A stretch of DNA of 22,197 nt, from assembly GCA_002429385.1 (NCBI GenBank), contig DIZL01000015.1, forward strand, positions 1-22,197, read 5' to 3'. Below the pieces are notes generated by a model. The model searched no databases. It saw nothing but the letters and a program-made list of their open reading frames with translations, and had not been told where the DNA came from. Numbering within the stretch: position 1 is the stretch's first letter; every line of letters begins with the position of its first letter. A program made the translations under genes and the position numbers. Below are positions 1-6,535 of the stretch, one piece after another. Source of the DNA: Prolixibacteraceae bacterium UBA6029. GTDB lineage: Bacteria > Bacteroidota > Bacteroidia > Bacteroidales > Prolixibacteraceae.

Positions 1-23
1 CATCTCCACAAGAATATGAAGTG
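1..23. repeat. End fragment of a further copy of the nested palindrome element
   Basis: The first 23 bases are identical to 332-354, the right-hand end of the element at 52-357. This suggests that another copy of the same element ends here, with most of it lying outside the window, and that two copies sit in tandem about 28 bases apart. Only the end is visible, so the rest of that copy is inferred. Confidence 0.6.
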
Positions 24-51
24 ATCCCGATGATGTGGGGTGGAAAAAAAC

Positions 52-357
52 GGATCACATGACATTGTTGTGGGGAATCAGGGTAAACACGTCAAAAGTA
101 TGTTCTTAAAAACCTTACATTCAACTTCTTAAACCTTAGTAACTGGCCAAGCACCCCCTAAACCCAACCTTATTTACCTTATCTGGACTTTATCTGATAA
201 TTCTATTTTCATAATGATAAGGTAAATAAGGTTGAGGGTCGATGGGTTGAACTAAGTTACTAAGGTTTCAGGACAAAATGTAAGGTTTTCTAAAAAAAAA
301 CAAAATATGTCCTGTTAAATGATTGAAAACACATCTCCACAAGAATATGAAGTGCGC
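52..357. repeat. Nested palindromic element, copy B
   Basis: A long imperfect inverted repeat. The inner arms match perfectly: ATAAGGTAAATAAGGTT at 217-233 is the reverse complement of 166-182. Two further paired blocks follow outward: AAACCTTAGTAACT near 131-144 against 254-268, and AACCTTACATT at 111-121 against 277-287. The outer ends (52-77 and 332-357) are diverged inverted repeats. The heptamer AACCTTA occurs at 111, 132 and 166 on the left arm, and its complement TAAGGTT at 227, 261 and 281 on the right. About 34 bases separate the innermost arms. No ORF lies inside. The element could be a MITE-like mobile repeat, a REP/BIME-like structured repeat or a protein-binding array. A related copy is at 2184-2505. 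Confidence 0.85.
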
Positions 358-459
358 GGGAATACCCGTCAATCTTTAGGATAATCTGAATTCTTCAGTA
401 GTTGGCAAGAGTCCTAAAAAAATCACCTACAAAATGAATCGTAAGTGATTGATTTAATG

Positions 460-532
460 TTGTCCTGTCAGGTTTCGAACCTGAACTCTTCTGATCCAGA
501 ATCAGACGTGTTGCCAATTACACCACAGGACA
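460..532 (-). tRNA. tRNA-Gln (anticodon CTG)
   Basis: Read on the minus strand this folds into a complete cloverleaf of 73 nt. It has a 7-bp acceptor stem (TGTCCTG with CAGGACA), a D arm GTGT/ACAC with loop AATTGGCA, an anticodon stem TCTGA/TCAGA with loop TTCTGGA (anticodon CTG, reading CAG), a 5-nt variable loop, and a T arm TCAGG/CCTGA with TTCGAAA. The discriminator base is A and no CCA is encoded. It lies 53 nt downstream of a second tRNA-Gln and is probably co-transcribed with it. Confidence 0.95.
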
Positions 533-585
533 ATTTTTATTGGTCGAATCAATTGGATTTGGCCGAAGCTTAACCGAATTGTTTG

Positions 586-658
586 TTGACCTGCCAAGGC
601 TCGAACTTGGACTCTACTGAACCAAAATCAGTTGTGTTGCCAATTACACCACAGGTCA
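586..658 (-). tRNA. tRNA-Gln (anticodon TTG)
   Basis: A 73-nt cloverleaf on the minus strand. It has acceptor stem TGACCTG/CAGGTCA, the same D arm as its neighbour (GTGT/ACAC), anticodon stem ACTGA/TCAGT with loop TTTTGGT (anticodon TTG, reading CAA), and T arm CCAAG/CTTGG with TTCGAGC. CCA is not encoded. Being upstream of the CTG isoacceptor and highly similar in the 5' half, the two probably arose by tandem duplication followed by an anticodon change. Confidence 0.95.
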
Positions 659-689
659 ATCCTTAGATGTCTTTTCTTTAAAGACGGTG

Positions 690-697
690 CAAAAATA
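690..697 (-). promoter_or_regulatory. Candidate -7 box for the tRNA-Gln operon
   Basis: Read on the minus strand this is TATTTTTG, an exact match to the Bacteroidota -7 consensus TAnnTTTG. It lies 31 nt upstream of the first tRNA in an AT-rich tract. No convincing -33 TTTG was found at the right distance, so the call rests on the -7 box and its position. Confidence 0.4.
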
Positions 698-961
698 TAA
701 AAATTATTTTTTCAGACCCTGTTTTACTGGTAATTTTTCTCCTTTGGGATAATGTTTATTTGATCTTCAGGAATAAGAAGAGGATTCAATCCTCTTGTGC
801 TTTGCTATTCAGCGACTTGTTAAGTGAAGAAGTTTTGAAAGGAAGGATTTTGACTCCATATCCTGAAATTTAACCTTGGGCAAAGGTTAACCAGACGCAA
901 TGTTTCTTTACTCGTTGTTGGAATTTGCCATCTCATTCCGGTTCAACTTTGCACCCGGCTT
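698..961. other. Gene-free stretch with two small hairpins
   Basis: No coding region was recognised between the tRNA promoter region and the stop of the HEAT-like gene. Two perfect short hairpins are present: AAGAGGA/TCCTCTT at 778-796, and TTAACCTT/AAGGTTAA with a 5-nt loop at 870-890. The second lies about 70 nt beyond the minus-strand gene that ends at 962, so it may help to terminate it, but neither hairpin has a clear U-tract. Confidence 0.4.
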
Positions 962-1480
962 TCAGGACTGATATAGCTTTTTTAGCAATTTACGGCCCCT
1001 GGAGGCGATTCCTGCCGAACCATGATATTCAATTTCATGTTCAATCCAGTCAATCAGTTCACCTTTAAAGTCGGGTTCTTTTTGCGCGATATTGAATAAG
1101 ATCTGCATGGCATGAACACGCACGGCCACAGGTTCGGCGGCATTTGAAAACACTTTGCCGCAATAATTCATTAACAGGACTATTTGGTCTTCGGGAATGT
1201 CGTGAAGGCTGATCAGCTTCAAGAGGTGTCGTTTCTTGCCTGTATTGGCCGTTTTAAGGACAAAATTGATTACGACTGGAAGATAGGGAGCGATCAGATC
1301 GGAATGTAGCTCGTGGATCTTATCGGCGATCCAGGCCGCACGCCATGTGGAGTTGGGACCATCAGTCAGGGCAATGTTCATCAGGGTTTCGATTCCTTCA
1401 GGATGAATGGTGAGATGACTGGTGATCAGTGGAATATTTTCTCCTGATTGGAGCAGGTCAAACAATTCATTTTCGGTCAT
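962..1480 (-). CDS. Conserved hypothetical HEAT-like protein
   Basis: A 172-residue soluble protein without signal peptide or membrane segment. It consists almost entirely of amphipathic helices. The pattern of paired helices, with stretches such as WRAAWIADKI (about 46-55) and AVRVHAMQILFNIAQ (about 118-132), resembles HEAT/armadillo repeats. Such proteins are usually scaffolds for protein-protein contacts, so no enzymatic role can be proposed. The start is the only upstream ATG that fits before a gap of 150 nt to the divergent Nudix gene. The fold assignment is inferred from the sequence pattern, and the specific function is unknown. Confidence 0.75.
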   Translation of the reverse strand: MTENELFDLLQSGENIPLITSHLTIHPEGIETLMNIALTDGPNSTWRAAWIADKIHELHSDLIAPYLPVVINFVLKTANTGKKRHLLKLISLHDIPEDQIVLLMNYCGKVFSNAAEPVAVRVHAMQILFNIAQKEPDFKGELIDWIEHEIEYHGSAGIASRGRKLLKKLYQS

Positions 1481-1630
1481 GGGAATAAATTAACGAAAGC
1501 ACCAGATATTGCATTTAATCAAAGTAAAGATAACTCAAATTGACATTTCTGAAACAATCAACGCCCTGGATTTGCTGGAAAGCATCTTTTTTACTTCATT
1601 ACAGGATAAATTCGGATAAGAACAAGTCAG

Positions 1631-2038
1631 ATGATTAATGTTTGTTGTGCCCTGATCGTGAAAGATTCTAAGCTACTGGCCGTTCAGCGCGGATCAGAGA
1701 GCAGTCATCCGTGGCTGTGGGAATTCCCCGGGGGTAAAATTCAACCGGGCGAATCGGCTGAGCAATGCATTATCAGGGAGATTGAAGAGGAACTGAAGGT
1801 CAGGATTGAAATCTACCAATCAATTACTTCAGTGGAGTTTGACTACGGCCACAAACAGATCAGGTTGATTCCCTTTGTTTGCAGGATCAGCTCAGGAGAA
1901 ATCATATTGACGGAGCATATTGCACAACAATGGTTTGGGTTCGATATATGGGAAAGGATAGACTGGTCGGGTGCCGACCGCGAACTGATTGTCAGAAACG
2001 AAAAAAGCATCTGGCTTCTGATACTTAAAGGTGATTGA
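1631..2038 (+). CDS. Nudix (MutT-like) NTP pyrophosphohydrolase
   Basis: A 135-residue Nudix hydrolase. The Nudix box spans residues 35-57: G35, E41, then R49-E50 and E53-E54, which carry the metal-binding role in the family. The usual box glycine after EE is Lys here (EELKV), a common variation. The N-terminal strand (VCCALIVKDSKLLAVQR) and the WEFPGGK segment are typical of MutT/CTP-pyrophosphohydrolase members that hydrolyse (oxidised) nucleoside triphosphates to monophosphates and pyrophosphate. The likely role is sanitising the nucleotide pool in the cytoplasm. The exact substrate (8-oxo-dGTP, 5-methyl-dCTP, CTP) cannot be read from the sequence. It is transcribed away from the HEAT-like gene and is apparently monocistronic, followed by repeats. 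Confidence 0.9.
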   Translation: MINVCCALIVKDSKLLAVQRGSESSHPWLWEFPGGKIQPGESAEQCIIREIEEELKVRIEIYQSITSVEFDYGHKQIRLIPFVCRISSGEIILTEHIAQQWFGFDIWERIDWSGADRELIVRNEKSIWLLILKGD

Positions 2039-2099
2039 TAGTCCGATTCCTGAAAATGAGTAAACGTATTTTTACCAAAGGTCATTCGATAGTCAGTAC

Positions 2100-2137
2100 A
2101 CAACCACTGACAACAATTACAACAATTGACAACAACG
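2100..2137. repeat. Short array of a 9-10 bp unit
   Basis: Four units beginning ACAAC at 2100, 2110, 2119 and 2129, of 9 or 10 bp each. Their reverse complement (TTGTnnTTG type) matches the 9-bp units arrayed at 3439-3600, so it appears to be a third, reverse-oriented block of the same repeat family. It sits between the Nudix gene and the nested palindrome at 2184. Confidence 0.55.
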
Positions 2138-2183
2138 AAGTAACATAGAAGTATATAACCTGAAATCCGTTTTGGATGTATCC

Positions 2184-2505
2184 GGATCACATGATATTGT
2201 TATGGGGAAAGCAAAGTCAATGGTAAGTTTTTAAAATCTTACTTTTTTATAAAATATTAGTAACCAGGCAGTGTCCCCAGATCCTAATCTTATCCATCTT
2301 ATAATTACTGGTTGTCTTAAATGAGTGATGAAAACAAAATGGGTGTAAAGATTATTGATTTTAATTTCATAAGATACATAAGATTAAGGTTGCAAGGGTT
2401 GATCCAAGTTACTAAGATTCTTTCAATAAAGTAAGATTTTTTCAGAAAAGACATACCTGAATATTGGATTTGAAAACACTTCCCCACAATAATGTCATGT
2501 GATCC
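2184..2505. repeat. Nested palindromic element, copy C
   Basis: It has the same architecture as 52-357. The outer ends are near-perfect inverted repeats of 26 bp (2184-2209 against 2480-2505; about three mismatches). Inside, three paired blocks recur in the same order, but the heptamer is AATCTTA (2235, 2286; AATATTA at 2253) on the left and TAAGATT (2379, 2413, 2432) on the right. The GTTAC-containing block is present on both arms. About 66 bases separate the innermost arms. No ORF is contained in it. The clean terminal inverted repeats allow a MITE-like interpretation, but no flanking target-site duplication was seen. Confidence 0.85.
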
Positions 2506-2519
2506 ATGTTCCCACTGAT

Positions 2520-3029
2520 TTATCTCACCAGATGGGGAAATATGAGTGCAAAAGCTACAAATACAGCCGTCCAGCTCAGTATGGACAATACCATGTAAGG
2601 CATTGCGAATTTGTGTTTTGAGTAGTATTTGTTCAGCAAAAAGGCGCCGATTGGAATACTTAGCAGGATGGGTGAGAGTACTACAATCCCGGGCAAGCCA
2701 AATTTAGAACGAAAACGTACAATAAACCTGTTACGTCTTGAAAAGATCCTTTCGCCGGTGACGCTTTTGCGCCAGGCCATCAATTGACGGTATTTCAAAC
2801 GGATGGGCAGGGGAGTATGTCTGCGCAAAAAGGTTTGAACATGATGAAACCGTTTAATGGCGTAACCGCTAAAATGGTAGAAAAAGAAGAACCCTACGAG
2901 TCCGCCTAAGGTAACTGAAATTAAAGTTTGTTCGAAATTTAATCCTATGATCAATGCATAGGGAAAGGTAATAACATATTTTACTGTAGCCAACAAAAAT
3001 ACCTGGATAATTTTTAATATCGCGATCAT
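2520..3029 (-). CDS. Small multi-pass membrane protein, unknown function
   Basis: A 169-residue protein with hydrophobic segments at about 3-30, 36-52, 113-135 and 143-166, and a strongly basic central loop (about 58-105, many Arg/Lys and RRNR). That suggests an inner-membrane protein with a cytoplasmic positive loop. The segment FGLPGIVVLSPILLSIPIGAF (about 110-130) is reminiscent of the Gly/Pro-rich re-entrant stretch of small DedA-like or small multidrug-export-type proteins, but the similarity is weak and no family is claimed. The copy C palindrome lies 14 nt beyond its stop codon. Confidence 0.65.
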   Translation of the reverse strand: MIAILKIIQVFLLATVKYVITFPYALIIGLNFEQTLISVTLGGLVGFFFFYHFSGYAIKRFHHVQTFLRRHTPLPIRLKYRQLMAWRKSVTGERIFSRRNRFIVRFRSKFGLPGIVVLSPILLSIPIGAFLLNKYYSKHKFAMPYMVLSILSWTAVFVAFALIFPHLVR

Positions 3030-3207
3030 AGCACCTCTATCTTGTAAGTTTCCGATATAGAATGGTAAAGGTCGTAAAAATGTTCATTCAAATCAGTAAT
3101 TGTCGAACTGATTTTAACTTTGATTAAGGAATTTTAAGGATTGAGGCTCAGAGATTTGAGATATAATATATCGTAACCCTATATAGGTGGCAGGATACAG
3201 CCTATGC

Positions 3208-3426
3208 TTAACTTAAGCTTTTTGCCATCCAAATCGCTGCAATTATTCCCAAAATAATCAGATATGAGTATATACTTGCAAAATTCAGGGTCCATCCCAT
3301 CATCTTATTGTACTTTGGAACCAGAATCCGCTTGTCTTTTGGATTAAAATAGAAGATTCCCAACCGATAGTTGGAAGGATCAGTTCTCATCCGGTCGTTT
3401 TCGTATTCGTCGAGATTGTTTTTCAT
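3208..3426 (-). CDS. DUF5808 domain membrane protein
   Basis: A 72-residue protein. Residues about 15-50 match the DUF5808 pattern (DPSNYRLGIFYFNPKDKRILVPK, then GWTLNFA), followed by one C-terminal transmembrane helix (about 50-69). DUF5808 has no assigned biochemical role and is often found fused to or near small integral membrane proteins. The reading frame stays open to 3561, but those extra 45 residues are a Gln/Asn-rich translation of the 9-bp tandem repeat, so the start at 3426 is preferred because it begins just before the conserved domain. It lies 178 nt upstream of the membrane protein at 2520-3029, on the same strand. Confidence 0.75.
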   Translation of the reverse strand: MKNNLDEYENDRMRTDPSNYRLGIFYFNPKDKRILVPKYNKMMGWTLNFASIYSYLIILGIIAAIWMAKSLS

Positions 3427-3438
3427 GGATGTCAGTGT

Positions 3439-3600
3439 TTGTAATTGTTGTAATTGTTTTGATGGTTTTGATGGTTGTAATAAGTTGTAATTGTTATAAT
3501 TGTTGTCTTTGTTGTAATTGATTGTCATTAAATAGTCATTCAGTTGCCGGGAAATGATCAATTACAACCACTACAACCACTATAACCATCACAACCAACA
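3439..3600. repeat. Inverted arrays of a 9-bp unit
   Basis: From 3439 to 3520 there are nine units in nearly perfect 9-bp register, with consensus TTGTAATTG and variants TTTTGATGG and TTATAATTG. After a 38-nt spacer, about four and a half units occur in the opposite orientation at 3559-3600 (CCACTACAA type). The two blocks could pair as a long imperfect hairpin. They fill the gap between dgt and the DUF5808 gene and produce the spurious N-terminal extension of that gene's frame. Confidence 0.85.
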
Positions 3601-3616
3601 ATATCTACTGTCTCAT

Positions 3617-4954
3617 CTACACTCCAGGAATATTGATACCCTTTATTTTGCGGTACAGATCGAGTGCATAAAGGTCGGTCATTCCTGAGACAAAATCAAC
3701 CACTGCCTGTACTTTTTCGTAGATTGTAGTATGTTCCCCCATGTACTGATCGGGTATGAGCATAAGCATCTTTCTCGAAATTCCTTCTTTCGGGTTTAGC
3801 ATGGCTTCAATAAAGACTTCCAGCAGGGTTCCGATGATCTGGTAGCCCGAGATCTCTATTTCAACTACCGAACGATCATTGTAAATATTCTTTACACTGA
3901 CCTTCTTAATTATTTTGATTGCTTCCAGAGAAACGGGCTGGATGTGATCAATCAATGGCTTCTGAAAGCTTCCAGACAAGATCTCCGATTGTTTATCCCA
4001 GAATACATCCACGCATTGTTTCACCAGTTTGCCGATTACACTGGCACGTAAATAGGCAATCTGCTCGTTGGGATCAGAGACCAGGTTCAGGGTCTCATTC
4101 AGGCGGTTAATCTGTTTGTTTTCAGTCTGCTGATCGAAAAATCCCATCAACAGAGAGCGGGTTTTCTCGAAATTGTGAATCTTAAGCTTGTGTGCATCTT
4201 CCAGATCCATCAACTGGTAACAGATATCATCGGCGGCTTCGACCAGAAATACCAGGGGATGACGGCTGTACCGGACAGGATTATCACTTACGGGTGTAAG
4301 TCCAAGTTCGGTAGCGATACGGGCATAAAGGTTCTTCTCCGACTGGAAAAAGCCGAACTTGGCCTTCTCGGTCAGCATTGACTCGTATGGATATTTGACG
4401 ATGGAGGCAAGGGTGGAATAGGTCAGTGCGAAGCCCCCTTCACGACGGCCATTAAACTGATGGCTTAGCAAACGAAAGGCATTGGCATTTCCATCGAACT
4501 GGGTGAAGTCTTTCCATTCAGCATCCGAGAGTTCATTCCTAAGCCGGGGTTCAGTACTTTTCTTGAAAAACTGTGCAATGGCGTCTTCTCCTGAGTGTCC
4601 GAAAGGTGGATTCCCCATATCATGAGCCAGGCAGGCAGCCGAAACGACTGAACCAATTTCCTGGAATAAGGGATTCTCAATAACCATATTTTCGCTTTCT
4701 GCTTTTTCGAAGAACATACTTCCAAGCGAGCGGCCTACGCTGGCTACTTCCAGGCTATGAGTTAAACGGTTGTGTACAAAAACACTCCCTGGCAGGGGAA
4801 ACACCTGCGTTTTATTCTGCATTCTGCGGAAAGGCGATGAAAAGATTATACGGTCGTAATCGCGCTGAAACTGCGTACGGCTGTGTTTATTGTCGTTTGA
4901 TACTAGCTCTTCCTGCCCCAGGCGGGTAGTGGATATGATCTGATTCCAGTTCAT
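3617..4954 (-). CDS. dgt: Deoxyguanosinetriphosphate triphosphohydrolase (dGTPase, HD family)
   Basis: A 445-residue HD-domain dNTP triphosphohydrolase that cleaves dGTP (and often other dNTPs) to deoxynucleoside and triphosphate, limiting dNTP pools. The metal site is visible: H66 in RLTHSLEV, H111-D112 in AHDMGNPPFGH, and the distal Asp in EAADDICY (about 239-246). The N-terminal SRTQFQRDYDRIIFSSPFRRMQNKTQV (about 25-51) is the conserved segment found in Dgt proteins. Length is in the family range. The 5' flank contains a perfect 16-bp palindrome at 4991-5006. The next gene upstream on this strand is the YafQ-type toxin, 99 nt away, which is unlikely to be functionally linked. Confidence 0.93.
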   Translation of the reverse strand: MNWNQIISTTRLGQEELVSNDNKHSRTQFQRDYDRIIFSSPFRRMQNKTQVFPLPGSVFVHNRLTHSLEVASVGRSLGSMFFEKAESENMVIENPLFQEIGSVVSAACLAHDMGNPPFGHSGEDAIAQFFKKSTEPRLRNELSDAEWKDFTQFDGNANAFRLLSHQFNGRREGGFALTYSTLASIVKYPYESMLTEKAKFGFFQSEKNLYARIATELGLTPVSDNPVRYSRHPLVFLVEAADDICYQLMDLEDAHKLKIHNFEKTRSLLMGFFDQQTENKQINRLNETLNLVSDPNEQIAYLRASVIGKLVKQCVDVFWDKQSEILSGSFQKPLIDHIQPVSLEAIKIIKKVSVKNIYNDRSVVEIEISGYQIIGTLLEVFIEAMLNPKEGISRKMLMLIPDQYMGEHTTIYEKVQAVVDFVSGMTDLYALDLYRKIKGINIPGV

Positions 4955-4990
4955 TTGGGATTTGTTTCTTTAAAATAGTGACAATCCGGG

Positions 4991-5006
4991 ATTTGAATAT
5001 TCAAAT
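4991..5006. promoter_or_regulatory. Perfect 16-bp palindrome upstream of dgt
   Basis: ATTTGAATATTCAAAT is a perfect palindrome 37 nt before the dgt start. Its size and position fit an operator for a dimeric regulator, but no regulator is identified and the AT-rich composition means chance cannot be excluded. Confidence 0.35.
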
Positions 5007-5053
5007 GCAATAGCTGTAAAGTATTATTTATAATCGTAATGTTGTAGTCTCTT

Positions 5054-5329
5054 TTATCTGAACAGATCTGAATGAGTACCGGTTCCAATGAGGGTAATAG
5101 TTTCTTCAATGTCATCTTTTATCCAGATCAACAACCAATCCGGTTTAATGTGACACTCAAAATGTCCTTTTAAATTCCCTGACAGGATATGTGGATTGTA
5201 TTTATAAGGAACAGTACCAGTTTCGGAAAGCAGAATGATGAGTTCGTCTAAAAGAATTATATTGTAAGATCTTTTGATGCAACGTTTATAATTCTTCGAG
5301 AATTGATTTGTTGAGATTATCTCATACAT
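5054..5329 (-). CDS. YafQ-like toxin of a type II toxin-antitoxin system
   Basis: A 91-residue RelE/YafQ-superfamily toxin, expected to be a ribosome-dependent mRNA endonuclease. The residues corresponding to the YafQ active site are in place: H47 (PHILSGNL), H60 and D64 (ECHIKPDWLLIW), and H86 in the C-terminal GTGTHSDLF signature. The length (about 90 aa) is normal for the family. It follows its antitoxin gene with a 3-nt gap (5330-5332), the usual antitoxin-toxin order, and appears intact. A remnant of a second copy with the same C-terminus is at 6481-6525. Confidence 0.9.
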   Translation of the reverse strand: MYEIISTNQFSKNYKRCIKRSYNIILLDELIILLSETGTVPYKYNPHILSGNLKGHFECHIKPDWLLIWIKDDIEETITLIGTGTHSDLFR

Positions 5330-5332
5330 GCC

Positions 5333-5527
5333 TTATTCCTTGAGCTTCGATAAAAGGTCATGAACATTTTTCCCCCTTATTACTTTCCCGTTTTTAGCTT
5401 CGTTCATTGACCTGTTCAAAGAAGGTGAAGGTATTTTTTCATCAATCGTTATGTAGTTTTGGGTACGTAAGAACTCGAGGAGCAATTCCCCTTCCTTCGT
5501 TTTTTCATTAATAATAACAGTTGTCAT
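5333..5527 (-). CDS. Antitoxin partner of the YafQ-like toxin
   Basis: A 64-residue protein. It starts with the conserved MTTVIINEKTKEG segment that it shares with the antitoxin-like gene at 6536-6745. It has a short N-terminal strand region that could mediate DNA binding and dimerisation, and a charged C-terminal part likely to wrap around the toxin. It is named here by position (immediately upstream of the toxin) and by that shared N-terminus. The family is not one of the classical DinJ/RelB proteins, judging from the sequence alone. It is probably autoregulated together with the toxin from the promoter at 5544-5574. Confidence 0.85.
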   Translation of the reverse strand: MTTVIINEKTKEGELLLEFLRTQNYITIDEKIPSPSLNRSMNEAKNGKVIRGKNVHDLLSKLKE

Positions 5528-5543
5528 AGATTTATATTTTGGA

Positions 5544-5574
5544 CGAAGTTATAAAATCATAAGTTAACCTCAAA
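5544..5574 (-). promoter_or_regulatory. Candidate promoter of the toxin-antitoxin operon
   Basis: On the minus strand a TTTG (-33 type) is followed after 19 nt by TAACTTCG, one mismatch from TAnnTTTG. Spacing and position (about 17 nt before the antitoxin ATG) fit a Bacteroidota primary-sigma promoter. Confidence 0.45.
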
Positions 5575-5593
5575 AAATGAGTTCCCAGATTTC

Positions 5594-6304
5594 CTAAAAA
5601 GTTTGCGTGCGGTAGTTGTTCATCTCCTTGTCGGCTTTTCGAGCATTGGGATATACCTGATTGAGCAGCAGCCAGAACTTTTCGCCATGATTTTTGACTA
5701 CCGTATGGGCCAACTCGTGCAGAAGCACGTAATCGATCAGGTGTTCGGGAACCCGCATCAGGTGAAGGTTCAGGTTGATGTTGTTGCCCGAAGAACAACT
5801 TCCCCAGCGGGTCCGTGTATTTTTAATGCTGATATTCTCGTATTTAAATCCATGGATTTCGGCGAGTTCTTTCATGCGTTTGGGGAGGTATATTTTAGCT
5901 TCCCAACGCATCACATCGATCAGCGTCTTTTTGATGAATTCCTGAACCTTGGGCTGCTCGTGATTCACTTTCTCAGGGATAAAGATCTGGATCACACCAT
6001 TGCCTACCCTGTTGTAAACCTTGTCGGTATTGCCCTTCGTGATCGCTAACTGGTGAAAGCGGGTCTTAAAACAACTCTCAGGAGCAAACAAAGTTAAGCT
6101 CGACTTTACCTTGGCATGCTGCTTTAGTATCCAATCCGTCTTTGATTCCACAAAACGGATGGCATCCCGATAGAGTATGGAAGGAGGAATTGAAACCACG
6201 ATTTCTCCATCAGATTTCACGCTCAGGCGAATCCTTCTGGACCGTTCGTTAGTCGTGAACGAAACCTGTCCGACTCCTTCTATTTCAATGTATTTTGTTG
6301 CCAT
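5594..6304 (-). CDS. YgjP-like (M48/SprT-related) zinc metallopeptidase
   Basis: A 236-residue DUF45/YgjP-family protein. The signature residues are present: TRWGSC (165-170), the zinc motif HELAH (H196, E197, H200), and a third ligand candidate H206 in KNHGEKFW. The N-terminal part (VSFTTNERSRRIRLSV) is the usual strand-rich region. The product is cytoplasmic (no signal peptide) and probably a zinc-dependent peptidase, but substrates are not known for the family. It ends 66 nt upstream of the antitoxin ATG, and the two genes are probably separately transcribed because a promoter is visible in the gap. Confidence 0.9.
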   Translation of the reverse strand: MATKYIEIEGVGQVSFTTNERSRRIRLSVKSDGEIVVSIPPSILYRDAIRFVESKTDWILKQHAKVKSSLTLFAPESCFKTRFHQLAITKGNTDKVYNRVGNGVIQIFIPEKVNHEQPKVQEFIKKTLIDVMRWEAKIYLPKRMKELAEIHGFKYENISIKNTRTRWGSCSSGNNINLNLHLMRVPEHLIDYVLLHELAHTVVKNHGEKFWLLLNQVYPNARKADKEMNNYRTQTF

Positions 6305-6480
6305 TCAGTCCTGCAGAATAATTTGCTAAAGTAATCATTCGGGAAAAACTATCCCTATTGTAACCGATAAACGATTTCATAAATTTGAAGATTATCCCCT
6401 CATTTTGAATAGTCTTTCTTTGGGTGATTGGGCTAAATTAAGATGTTTTGACAGAGATCATAAAATTCAGATGATTGCAA

Positions 6481-6525
6481 TCAAAACAAGTCTGAATGAG
6501 TGCCGGTGCGGATCAATATTCTTAT
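6481..6525 (-). pseudogene. C-terminal remnant of a second YafQ-like toxin
   Basis: On the minus strand an open frame reads ILIRTGTHSDLF followed by a stop, almost identical to residues 79-90 of the intact toxin (TLIGTGTHSDLF at 5054-5329). It lies about a dozen bases beyond the stop of the antitoxin at 6536-6745, where a toxin gene is expected. Nearly all of the toxin, including three of the four active-site positions, is missing, so the gene was probably lost by an internal deletion. Confidence 0.75.
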
Positions 6526-6535
6526 GAATACACAG

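Noticed and set aside
1843..2190. Long minus-strand frame antisense to the Nudix gene
   Set aside because: It overlaps the Nudix gene on the opposite strand, has no domain features and runs into repeat DNA. It is a shadow of the real gene.
3091..3113. Small inverted repeat AATCAGT/ACTGATT after the DUF5808 gene
   Set aside because: A 7-bp AT-rich stem with no T-tract; too weak to call a terminator.
3427..3561. N-terminal extension of the DUF5808 frame rich in Gln and Asn
   Set aside because: It is the translation of the 9-bp tandem array and precedes the conserved domain, so it was excluded from the CDS.
5532..5798. Frame overlapping the YgjP gene, and other antisense frames over dgt, GH9, the helicase, aroB and aroA
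   Set aside because: They are on alternative frames of clear protein-coding genes, with no independent motif.
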